Source: Bradyrhizobium tropiciagri
Lineage (GTDB): Bacteria > Pseudomonadota > Alphaproteobacteria > Rhizobiales > Xanthobacteraceae
Direction of reading: 5' to 3'
Assembly (NCBI RefSeq): GCF_018130505.1
Contig: NZ_JAFCKH010000005.1
Location: 186,001 to 250,000 of the forward strand
Length of the DNA: 64,000 nucleotides
Shown: positions 56,559-64,000 of the stretch, one piece after another
How the letters are laid out: the number at the start of each line of letters is the position of its first letter
Numbering within the stretch: the stretch's first letter is position 1
Position numbers and translations under genes: made by a program
Notes under the pieces: generated by a model
The model's input: only the letters and a program-made list of their open reading frames with translations
Database searches by the model: none
Told to the model about the DNA's origin: nothing

Positions 56559-58967
56559 ATGAAGTTCACCCTCTCCTGGCTGAAGGACCATCTCGACACC
56601 GACGAGCCGCTGGAGAAGCTTGCCGACAAGCTCACCATGATCGGGCTCGAGGTCGAGAACATCGAGGACAAGGCCAAGCAGCTTGCGCCGTTCACCATCG
56701 CGCGGGTGATCTCGGCCGAGCAGCATCCGAACGCTGATCGCCTCCGCGTCTGCATGGTCGACACCGGCGACGGCGGTGCGCCGGTGCAGGTGGTGTGCGG
56801 TGCGCCGAATGCGCGCGCCGGGCTGATCAGCGTGTTCTCAGCCCCCGGCACCTACATCCCCGGCAAGAACATCACGCTCGGCGTCGGCACTATCAGAGGC
56901 GTCGAGAGCCGCGGCATGCTGTGCTCGGCGGCCGAACTGCAGATCTCCGAAGATCATGACGGCATCATGGAGCTGCCGGCGGATGCGCCGCTCGGCAAAG
57001 GCTATGCCGAGTGGGCGGCGCTCGGCGATCCCGTCATCGAGATCAACCTGACGCCGAACCGGCAGGACTGCGCCGGCGTGCACGGCATCGCGCGCGACCT
57101 CTCCGCCGCCGACATGGGCAAGCTGAAGGATCCTGCGATCAGGCCGATCAAGGGCGAATTCCCCTGCCCGGTGCAGGTCAAGGTGGAAGACCCGACGCTC
57201 TGCCCGGGCTTCGCGCTGCGCCTGGTGCGCGGGGTGAAGAACGGCCCGTCGCCGGAATGGCTGCAGAAGCGGCTGACCGCGATCGGCCTGCGCCCGATCA
57301 ACGCGCTGGTCGACATCACCAACTTCATGACCTACGACCGTTCGCGCCCGCTGCACGTGTTTGACGCGAGGAAGGTGACGGGCAACCTCACCGTCCGCCG
57401 CGCCAAGGACGGCGAGAGCCTGCTCGCGCTCGACGGCCGCACCTACACGCTGGACGGCAATGTCTGCGTGATCGCGGACGAGCACGGCGTCGAATCGCTC
57501 GCCGGCATCATGGGCGGCGAGGCCTCGGGCTGTGACGAGAACACCACCGACGTCTTGATCGAATCGGCGCTGTGGAACGAGATCAACATCGCCCAGACGG
57601 GCCGCAAGCTCGGCATCAATTCGGATGCGCGCTATCGCTTCGAGCGCGGCGTCGATCCGGCCTTCATGGTGCCCGGGCTCGAGCTCGCCACCAAGATGGT
57701 GCTGGAGCTGTGCGGCGGCACGCCGTCCGAGAATGTCGTGGTCGGCAGGCAGTTCGGCGAGGATCGCGTCATCGACTTCCCGCTCAGCGAGGTGAAACGG
57801 CTCGCCGGCATCGAGGTGCCGCTGGTCGAGGTCAAGCTGATCCTCACCCGGCTCGGCTTCATGCTGGCCGGCACTGGCCCGGTGGTGAAGATCGCGATCC
57901 CGTCCTGGCGCACCGACGTGCTGGGCAAGGCCGACATCGTCGAGGAGATCGTGCGCATCGTCGGCGTCGACAAGGTGCCGATGACGCCGTTCGAGCGTGG
58001 CGAGGAGCCGCGCAAGCCGGTGCTGACGCTGCTGCAGCTGCGCACCCGCCGCGCCAAGCGCGCGCTCGGCGCCCGCGGCATGGTGGAAGCCGTGACCTGG
58101 TCGTTCATCACCAATGACGCGGCCAAGCTGTTCGGCGGCGGGCAAGCGGAGCTCGTGCTCGCCAACCCGATCGCGGCCGATCTCTCCGACATGCGGCCGA
58201 GCCTGCTGCCCGGCCTCGTCGCGGCTGCTCAGGCCAACATCAACCGCGGCTATTCCGACGTGGCGCTGTTCGAGGTCGGCCAGGTGTTCCGCGGCGATCG
58301 TCCGCAGGACCAGCTCGTTGCGGCCTCGGGCGTGCGTCACGGCTATGCCTCCGCGAAGGGGCTCGGCCGGCACTGGACCGGCGCTTCGCTGGCCGACGCG
58401 ATGGATGCCAAGGCCGACGCCTTCGCCGTGGTGGCCGCCGCCGGCGCGCCGATGCAGGCGCTGCAGATCGTTCCCGGCGGCCCCGCCTGGCTGCATCCGG
58501 GCCGATCCGGCACCATCCAGATCGGACCGCAGAACGTGCTCGGTTATTTCGGCGAGTTGCATCCGCGCGCGGCCGAGGCGCTCGGCGCCGACGGCCCGAT
58601 GATCGTCTTCGAGGTGATCCTCGAACGCATCCCGGAAGGCAAGCAGAAGGCGACCCGCGCCAAGCCCGTGATCGACCTCTCCGCGTTCCAGCCGGTGTCG
58701 CGCGACTTCGCCTTCATCGTCGACCGCAACGTCAAGGCGGGCGACATCGTCCGCGCCGCGCAGGGCGTCGACAAGAAGCTGATTTCTGGCGTGACCGTGT
58801 TCGACGTCTATGAAGGCAAGGGCATCGATCCCGACAAGAAGTCGATCGCGATCGCGGTGACGATCCAGCCGCGCGAGAAGACGATGACCGACCAGGAAAT
58901 CGACGCCGTGGCGGCCAAGGTCGTCGCCGAGGTGACAAAGAAGACCGGCGGCACGCTGCGGGGGTGA
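56559..58967 (+). CDS. pheT: phenylalanyl-tRNA synthetase beta subunit
   Basis: An 802-residue subunit with a tRNA-binding OB domain ([24 protein letters not shown]), B3/B4 editing region ([15 protein letters not shown]), B5 domain, and the C-terminal ferredoxin-fold anticodon-binding domain ([20 protein letters not shown] to the end). Editing removes Tyr mischarged on tRNA-Phe. The gene follows pheS after 73 nt. Confidence 0.95.
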   Translation: MKFTLSWLKDHLDTDEPLEKLADKLTMIGLEVENIEDKAKQLAPFTIARVISAEQHPNADRLRVCMVDTGDGGAPVQVVCGAPNARAGLISVFSAPGTYIPGKNITLGVGTIRGVESRGMLCSAAELQISEDHDGIMELPADAPLGKGYAEWAALGDPVIEINLTPNRQDCAGVHGIARDLSAADMGKLKDPAIRPIKGEFPCPVQVKVEDPTLCPGFALRLVRGVKNGPSPEWLQKRLTAIGLRPINALVDITNFMTYDRSRPLHVFDARKVTGNLTVRRAKDGESLLALDGRTYTLDGNVCVIADEHGVESLAGIMGGEASGCDENTTDVLIESALWNEINIAQTGRKLGINSDARYRFERGVDPAFMVPGLELATKMVLELCGGTPSENVVVGRQFGEDRVIDFPLSEVKRLAGIEVPLVEVKLILTRLGFMLAGTGPVVKIAIPSWRTDVLGKADIVEEIVRIVGVDKVPMTPFERGEEPRKPVLTLLQLRTRRAKRALGARGMVEAVTWSFITNDAAKLFGGGQAELVLANPIAADLSDMRPSLLPGLVAAAQANINRGYSDVALFEVGQVFRGDRPQDQLVAASGVRHGYASAKGLGRHWTGASLADAMDAKADAFAVVAAAGAPMQALQIVPGGPAWLHPGRSGTIQIGPQNVLGYFGELHPRAAEALGADGPMIVFEVILERIPEGKQKATRAKPVIDLSAFQPVSRDFAFIVDRNVKAGDIVRAAQGVDKKLISGVTVFDVYEGKGIDPDKKSIAIAVTIQPREKTMTDQEIDAVAAKVVAEVTKKTGGTLRG

Positions 58968-59007
58968 CGTGGGCGCGGATGCGGACCCATCACCGTCACA
59001 AGCTTAT

Positions 59008-59140
59008 CACCGTCACCCCCGCGCAAAGGCTTCGCCTTTGTCGCTGGAGGTGGCCGCTTCTTCGGCGGCCCTCGAAGGGTCGGCCCGGCTGGTGGCCGAT
59101 TCATCCTTCGAGGCTCGCTCCGCTCGCACCTCAGGATGAC
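59008..59140. repeat. dispersed repeat, TCATCCTTCGAG family, copy 2
   Basis: TCATCCTTCGAGGCTCGC with CACCTCAGGATGAC (59101-59140) and a left half with GGTGGCCGCTTCTTCGGCGG and CCCTCGAAGGG. It fills much of the gap between pheT and the TauE/SafE gene. Confidence 0.8.
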
Positions 59141-59218
59141 GGGTCTGATAAGGTTGCGGTCTGAACCACCGTACGAGGACGCGCTGAACAGCAGACCGGG
59201 CCCCATCCCACTCTTCCC

Positions 59219-59995
59219 ATGACCTCCCTCACCCTCATCCCCTCCGGCATCTCGACCAGCATCGCGCTCGCGATCTGCGCCATTGCCTTCGTCTCCGGCA
59301 CCGCGCGCGGCTTTTCCGGGTTCGGCTCGGCGCTGATCTTCATGCCGCTGGCGAGCAGCGTCGCGGCGCCGCGGCTGGTGGCGGCGCTGCTCTTGATCAT
59401 CGACTTTGTCGCGGCGACGCCGCTGCTGCCGAATGCCTGGAAGCATGCCGACCGCAAGGCGACCGCGGTGATGGTGGCGGGGGCGTTGGTCGGCGTTCCC
59501 ATCGGCACCTATTTCCTCACGGTGCTCGAGCCCGTCACCACGCGCTGGATCATCTCCTGCTTCGTCGCGGCGCTGCTCGCGCTGCTGCTGTCTGGCTGGC
59601 GCTACCACGGCAAGGGCCATGCGGCACTATCGGTCGGCGTCGGCGGCCTCTCCGGCTTCTGCAGCGGCCTCGCGCAGACCGGCGGCCCGCCGATCGTCGC
59701 CTACTGGCTGGGACGTCCGATCTCCTCGGTGGTCTCGCGCGCCAACATCGTGCTGTTCTTCGGCGCCTCCGACTTCTTCTCGCTGGTCAGCTATTTCTTC
59801 ACCGGGCTGATCACGGCGGAGTCGGTCAAGTTCTCGCTGGTCGTCGGTCCGGTCTACGGTATCGGCGTCTGGTTCGGCGCCGCGCTGTTCGGCAAGGCCA
59901 GCGAAAAGGTGTTCCGCGCGATCTGCTACGCGCTGATCGCGGCTGCCGTCATCGTCGGGCTGCCGGCGCTTGATGGCATCCTGCGCGGCGGCTAG
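59219..59995 (+). CDS. TauE/SafE-family sulfite exporter-like permease
   Basis: A 258-residue membrane protein with about eight spans in two halves. FVSGTARGFSGFGSALIFMP is the first-half signature (G-x-G-F-G-G-type), and LSGFCSGLAQTGGPPIVAYWL is the matching second half. The family exports sulfite, sulfoacetate or small organic anions. Its substrate is unknown. It is followed by an MBL-fold protein after 37 nt, perhaps in one unit. Confidence 0.88.
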   Translation: MTSLTLIPSGISTSIALAICAIAFVSGTARGFSGFGSALIFMPLASSVAAPRLVAALLLIIDFVAATPLLPNAWKHADRKATAVMVAGALVGVPIGTYFLTVLEPVTTRWIISCFVAALLALLLSGWRYHGKGHAALSVGVGGLSGFCSGLAQTGGPPIVAYWLGRPISSVVSRANIVLFFGASDFFSLVSYFFTGLITAESVKFSLVVGPVYGIGVWFGAALFGKASEKVFRAICYALIAAAVIVGLPALDGILRGG

Positions 59996-60032
59996 GGTCA
60001 CGCTTCAATCGAAGAAATTGCCGGAGGAGCCC

Positions 60033-60977
60033 ATGATCGATCGCCGCAACGCGTTGAAACTGGCGCTCGGCAGCGCCGCCATCCTCGCGGCACCGGGCGT
60101 GCGGGCGCAGGACGCCAAGCCGCGCACGCGCGTCGTATTCCTCGGCACCAAGGGTGGCCCGCGGGTCGGCATCGGCGCTTCCAATCCCGCCAATCTCGTC
60201 GTCGTCGGCGATACCCCGTTCGTGATCGATTGCGGCATGGGCGTCAGCCGGCAGCTGGTGCGGGCGGGCGTGCCGATCCCCTCCGTGAAGTACATCTTCA
60301 TCAGCCACCACCATTCCGATCACAATCTCGAATACGGCAATCTGTTCTACAACGCCTGGGCCGCCGGCCTGAAAACGCCGATCCATTCGTTCGGCCCGAA
60401 GGGCATCGAGGCGATGACCAAGGCGTATTGGGAGCTCAACAAGTTCGACGTCGAGACCCGGATCGAGGACGAAGGCCGCCCCGACCCGCGTCCGCTGCTG
60501 GTCGCGAAGGACATTACTGACGACGGCGTCGTACTGAAGACATCCGATGTCACCGTCACCGCGTTCCGCACCCCGCATCCGCCGATCGTCGACAACTTCG
60601 CCTACAAGTTCGAGACGCCGGACGGCGTCATCGTGTTCTCCAGCGACACCGCCTACAATCCGAAGCTCGCCGAATTCGCCAAGGGCGCCGACGTGCTGGT
60701 CCACGAGTGCCTCTACGTTCCGGCCGTCGACCGCCTGGTGGCAACCACCAAGAACGGCGCCACGCTGAAGAAGCATCTGCTCGACAGCCACACCTCCACC
60801 GAAGACGTCGGCCGCATCGCCGCCGCGGCCGGCGTGAAGATGCTGGTGATGAGCCACTTCGTCCCCGGCGATGATCCGTCGGTCACCGACGACGACTGGA
60901 CCAGGGATGTGAAGAAGAACTTTTCGGGGAAGATCGTGGTGGCGAAGGATCTGATGGAGCTGCGGCTGCCGGTGTGA
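60033..60977 (+). CDS. Tat-exported metallo-beta-lactamase-fold hydrolase
   Basis: A 314-residue MBL-fold protein. The twin-arginine leader is MIDRRNALKLALGSAAILA, ending near GVRAQ. The zinc motif is FISHHHSDHN (HxHxDH), with further ligands in RTPHPPIVDN, FSSDTAYN and MSHFVPGDDP. The arrangement is like arylsulfatase AtsA/RNase Z-type enzymes. The CGGAGGAG ribosome-binding site fixes the ATG at 60033. Confidence 0.88.
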   Translation: MIDRRNALKLALGSAAILAAPGVRAQDAKPRTRVVFLGTKGGPRVGIGASNPANLVVVGDTPFVIDCGMGVSRQLVRAGVPIPSVKYIFISHHHSDHNLEYGNLFYNAWAAGLKTPIHSFGPKGIEAMTKAYWELNKFDVETRIEDEGRPDPRPLLVAKDITDDGVVLKTSDVTVTAFRTPHPPIVDNFAYKFETPDGVIVFSSDTAYNPKLAEFAKGADVLVHECLYVPAVDRLVATTKNGATLKKHLLDSHTSTEDVGRIAAAAGVKMLVMSHFVPGDDPSVTDDDWTRDVKKNFSGKIVVAKDLMELRLPV

Positions 60978-61125
60978 GTGGCAGCCGCCTCGCGCGCTCA
61001 CTGGTCCACGGCCGAAATACCGAAGAACAACCCCATGCAAAGTAGCCGGCGGCTGCCGTGCGTCTTCGCTGCTGGGGCCCACCGGTGGAATGGTACCCGG
61101 CCTTTCCTGCCGCCCCACCCGCTGC

Positions 61126-61228
61126 GTCATCGCCCGGCTCGACCGAGCGATCCAGTACGCCGTGGCCTCTCGGCTCAAGCACCACTGCCTCTGGAATACT
61201 GGATCACTCGGTCAAGCCGGGTGATGAC
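61126..61228. repeat. dispersed palindrome, GTCATCGCCCGGCTCGACCG family
   Basis: GTCATCGCCCGGCTCGACCG (61126-61145) and the inverted ending GGTCAAGCCGGGTGATGAC (61210-61228) flank GATCCAGTACGCC and its inverse ATACTGGATC. It lies between the convergent MBL-fold and flavin amine oxidase genes. Confidence 0.85.
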
Positions 61229-61260
61229 ACCGGTTGTGTGGCCGGCGATCGTGCAACACA

Positions 61261-62655
61261 TCAATGCGTCGTCTTCCGGCGGCGCGGCTTCGCGGCGGGG
61301 GCAGCCGGTTCCGGCGTCGCATCCTTGATCCCGCCGATCCGACGTAGCGCGGCGTCGGCGGCGCGTTCGCCGCTTTCCCAGGCGCCGTCGATGGTGCCCC
61401 ATAGCGTCTCGTGCGTGGCTTCGCCGGCGAGATACATGCAGCCGATCGGTTCGGTCAGAACCCTGCGCGAAAACTGTCCGCCGGGGGCGGCGGCCGACAT
61501 CGCGCCGAGCACGAAAGGCGAAGCGTTCCAGCGGGTGGCGCTGGTCTTCTTCACGGCGGCGCCGACCTCGCTGCCGTAGAGCTTGGTCAGCCACTCCACC
61601 GCGAACGCTGCCATCGCCTTCTCGCCCTGCGCCGACAGATCGCGCCCGAAAGAGCCCGCGACGTCGATCGTGCACAGCGACGAGCCGCCGATACTGCCGT
61701 AGAGCAGCGCAGTTTTCGTCGAATTGCTCTGCTCGACGATGACGTCGTCGCGCGACAACCCGAGCGGATTGCCGGCGAGCTGCAGCGCGATCCGATCGTA
61801 GCTGCCGAGGCTGAGCTTCGCGGCGGCATCGAGCGCGCGCTTCGGCAGTTCGGGCGCGAAGCGGATGTTGCCACTCGCCAGCACGTTGCTCGACACGGTG
61901 ATGATGGCGGCGCGCGCGGTGATCTTGCCGGCCTGGGTCTCGACCATCACGTCGCGATTGCTCCACAGCATCCGCTGCGCCGGCGTCGACAGCGCCAGTG
62001 GAAGCTGCTCGCCGAGCTTTGCGATCAGCGTGCCGAGCCCCTGCCGGCAGGCGATCGCAGTGTTGCGGTCCTGCGCGCGCGCCTTGTCGACGGCGGAGAC
62101 ATCCTTGAGATCCTTGCCGCAAAAGGCGGGGCCAAGCAGGAATTCCACGGTGCCGGTCCAATCGCCGAGATCCTTCGGCAACGCCGCGGCGCAGGCGATA
62201 TCGGCCTTGCGCGAAGCTTCGTCGATGGCGCGGTTGGAACGCACCAGCGCCGCCAGAAACTCCTCGGTCTCGCCGGGACGGGCATAGCGCCGGCCGATGC
62301 GGATCTTCTGGCCGGCGGGCGCGGTGACGATGTCGAGCCCGGCCGCGCGGGCCAGCCGGATCATCGGATTGGTCTCGGGATTGTGCATCCAGCGCGCGCC
62401 GCGATCGAACGGCGCATCGAAACTCGACGCGTCGGTCTGGCAGCGGCCGCCGATCTGCCCGCTCGCCTCCAGCACGATCACCTTGCGATTCGCGGCGGCG
62501 ATCCGTCGCGCCGCGGCGATGCCTGCGGCCCCCGCGCCGATCACCACGACATCGGCCTCGCGCGGCAACGGCGCGGCAAGCGCCCGGCCACCCAGCGCGG
62601 GCACCAGCGCGAAACCTGCGGACGCCGTCAGGAAATCGCGGCGGGTGATTGTCAT
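61261..62655 (-). CDS. Tat-exported FAD-dependent amine oxidase
   Basis: A 464-residue flavin monoamine-oxidase-family protein. The Tat leader begins MTITRRDFLTASAGFALVP and is cleaved near ALAA. FAD motifs are VVVIGAGAAGIAAARRIAA, EASGQIGGRCQTDA with the RWMHNP segment, and the C-terminal YLAGEATHETLWGTIDGAWESGERAA. Export to the periplasm already folded with flavin is expected. The amine substrate is not evident. Confidence 0.9.
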   Translation of the reverse strand: MTITRRDFLTASAGFALVPALGGRALAAPLPREADVVVIGAGAAGIAAARRIAAANRKVIVLEASGQIGGRCQTDASSFDAPFDRGARWMHNPETNPMIRLARAAGLDIVTAPAGQKIRIGRRYARPGETEEFLAALVRSNRAIDEASRKADIACAAALPKDLGDWTGTVEFLLGPAFCGKDLKDVSAVDKARAQDRNTAIACRQGLGTLIAKLGEQLPLALSTPAQRMLWSNRDVMVETQAGKITARAAIITVSSNVLASGNIRFAPELPKRALDAAAKLSLGSYDRIALQLAGNPLGLSRDDVIVEQSNSTKTALLYGSIGGSSLCTIDVAGSFGRDLSAQGEKAMAAFAVEWLTKLYGSEVGAAVKKTSATRWNASPFVLGAMSAAAPGGQFSRRVLTEPIGCMYLAGEATHETLWGTIDGAWESGERAADAALRRIGGIKDATPEPAAPAAKPRRRKTTH

Positions 62656-62841
62656 GACATGGTTTCCGGAGGCTTGCAGGGAATGAGAACGCTTCGCGAA
62701 CTGTGCCGCATCTCACGGATCGCAGCAACCATCAGGGTAAATCAATCATGATTGATCGATGGCATGCATGAACTAAATTGCAACGGCTTGCGACGACCAT
62801 TAGGTGACAACAAGCGGTCGTAGAGCCGCTGGGGGGAATCG

Positions 62842-63729
62842 ATGGGCGTAGTGCTCGATACCGTCGGCCAATGGATCGCGGGCTACCTTCAGAAGGAGGT
62901 CCCGGGTTACGAACCGTTCACGCCGAGTGATCCGGAACATCTGCGCGGCATCATCCAGCCGGGCGATGTCCTGCTGGTCGAGGGCAACAACCGGATTTCC
63001 GGCATCATCAAGTACCTCACGCAGTCGACCTGGTCGCATGCGGCGCTCTATGTCGGACCGATCGATGGCGCGTTCGAGCCCGACGGCGAACAGCACATGC
63101 TGATCGAGGCCAATATCGGCGAGGGCGTGACCTCCGCGCCGCTGTCGAAATACTTCGCTTATCACACCCGGATGTGCCGTCCGGTCGGGCTGTCCTATGA
63201 GGACCGCACCACGGTGTGCCGCTATGCGATCAACCGCATCGGCTTCGGCTACGACACCAAGAACATCGTCGATCTTGCGCGCTATCTGTTTCCGCTGCCG
63301 ATCCCGCAGCGCTTTCGCCGCCGCATGATTGCGTTCGGCTCCGGCGATCCGACCAAGATCATCTGCTCGGCGCTGATCGCGCAGGCGTTCGACGCCGTGC
63401 GCTATCCGATCCTGCCCAAGATCACGCGCGCGGCCAGCCGCAAGGCGCGGCGCGAGATCCTGCATATCCGGGATTCCTCGCTGTATATGCCGCGCGATTT
63501 CGACATCTCGCCCTATTTCGAAATCGTCAAACCCACCATCGTGCAGGGATTCGACTACACAGCGCTGCACTGGGCCGACAAGCAGAAGCCGCTCCAGGAG
63601 GTGGCGGGCGAATTCAGTGTGTTTCCAGAGCGCAAATCGCCGCCGCTTGTTCCTGAAACGGCTGACGAAGAGGCGCCGGTGGCGATTGCAGAAGTAACTG
63701 ACGCCGGCGGGGAGTCGGCGCTGGCTTGA
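62842..63729 (+). CDS. YiiX/YebB-like permuted papain-fold cysteine hydrolase
   Basis: A 295-residue protein of the permuted NlpC/P60-papain group. The putative catalytic histidine is H66 in STWSHAALYVG and the cysteine is C175 in KIICSALIAQAF. VLLVEGNNRISGIIKYLTQ and MLIEANIGEGV are typical. No signal peptide was seen, so the site of action is unclear. The C-terminal acidic tail is variable. It ends 3 nt before a convergent gene. Confidence 0.85.
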   Translation: MGVVLDTVGQWIAGYLQKEVPGYEPFTPSDPEHLRGIIQPGDVLLVEGNNRISGIIKYLTQSTWSHAALYVGPIDGAFEPDGEQHMLIEANIGEGVTSAPLSKYFAYHTRMCRPVGLSYEDRTTVCRYAINRIGFGYDTKNIVDLARYLFPLPIPQRFRRRMIAFGSGDPTKIICSALIAQAFDAVRYPILPKITRAASRKARREILHIRDSSLYMPRDFDISPYFEIVKPTIVQGFDYTALHWADKQKPLQEVAGEFSVFPERKSPPLVPETADEEAPVAIAEVTDAGGESALA

Positions 63730-63732
63730 TCG

Positions 63733-64000
63733 CTAGAATGTCGCCGCCAGCGTCAGGCGCACGGCGAGCGGCTCGGCGGGATGCACATGGCGGTCGGCGA
63801 CGCCGTCGATCGGTTCGCCCGGCAGCCGCGACAGATAGTAATATTCGATCTGGTTGGTCTGCGCGTTGAACAGATTGAACACGTCCAGCTGCAGCCGCGT
63901 CCCGTTTTCGAATCTGTAGCCGGCGCGTGCGTTGACGATGAACGACGATTGCGAGCGGACGCTGTCGTCCTCGATCAGCGGGCGCGGACCGAAATAGCGG
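63733..64000 (-). CDS. TonB-dependent receptor, 3' end (partial)
   Basis: The last 88 codons of a minus-strand gene that continues past the window. The translation includes SSFIVNARAGYRFENGTRLQ, LDVFNLFNAQTNQIEYYYLS and ends RLTLAATF. These are the final beta-strands of an outer-membrane TonB-dependent receptor with the usual C-terminal Phe. The ligand is unknown; the family transports siderophores, B12 and other substrates. Confidence 0.8.
   Translation of the reverse strand, partial: RYFGPRPLIEDDSVRSQSSFIVNARAGYRFENGTRLQLDVFNLFNAQTNQIEYYYLSRLPGEPIDGVADRHVHPAEPLAVRLTLAATF

Overview
The window is a high-GC alphaproteobacterial chromosome segment, most probably Bradyrhizobium or a very close relative. 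The evidence is gene content and order (addB-addA-trxA; folC-accD-trpABF; ihfB-sppA-rpsA-cmk-aroA; ptsN-hpf-rpoN-lptB-lptA-lptC-nrnC; infC-rpmI-rplT-pheS-pheT), many GTG starts and 4-nt stop/start overlaps, and several families of dispersed palindromic repeats of a kind common in Bradyrhizobium genomes. It is largely core chromosome. I see no prophage, integrase, transposase, plasmid function or CRISPR array.

Layout. 1-7.2 kb: recombination nuclease addB/addA and thioredoxin. 7.3-20.0 kb: mostly minus strand, with a phosphoesterase, folC, accD, trpA, trpB, trpF, a LapA-like membrane protein, ihfB, sppA, rpsA, cmk and aroA; a small secreted peptide gene lies on the plus strand between rpsA and cmk. 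20.1-23.6 kb: FYDLN-acid protein, tRNA-Ala, a GIY-YIG nuclease next to a palindromic repeat, the divergent ohrR/ohr peroxide pair and a class III CoA-transferase. 23.8-28.0 kb: a ugpBAEC-type glycerol-3-phosphate ABC transporter. 28.0-29.0 kb: a heat-shock unit with an RpoH-like promoter, a ROSE-type RNA thermometer, hsp20, a DUF1150 gene and a strong terminator. 29.0-35.6 kb: accessory genes, with a P460-type cytochrome whose heme motif is CX3CH, two unknown proteins, and an acyl-CoA synthetase / saccharopine-dehydrogenase-like / SDR set divergent from a TetR regulator across a large inverted-repeat operator.

35.7-43.2 kb: the rpoN-lpt region, with PtsN, long-form HPF, sigma-54, LptB with an 87-residue N-terminal extension, two tandem lptA copies, lptC and the nano-RNase NrnC. 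43.5-53.1 kb: MFS transporter, FAD monooxygenase, tRNA-Leu, NDUFA9-type protein, UppP, FzlA, QueG, thioesterase, SnoaL-like protein and an alpha/beta hydrolase. 53.3-59.0 kb: infC with an AUU start, rpmI, rplT, a cysteine-rich secreted protein, pheS and pheT. 59.2-64 kb: TauE/SafE permease, Tat-exported metallo-beta-lactamase-fold protein, Tat-exported flavin amine oxidase, a permuted papain-like hydrolase and the 3' end of a TonB-dependent receptor.

The most interesting points are the two-layer heat control of hsp20, the lptA tandem duplication, the AccD zinc ribbon that has lost three of four cysteines, the CX3CH heme motif, the TetR operator, and the GIY-YIG nuclease beside a 19-bp perfect inverted repeat. 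All calls come from reading the sequence; no database search was run.
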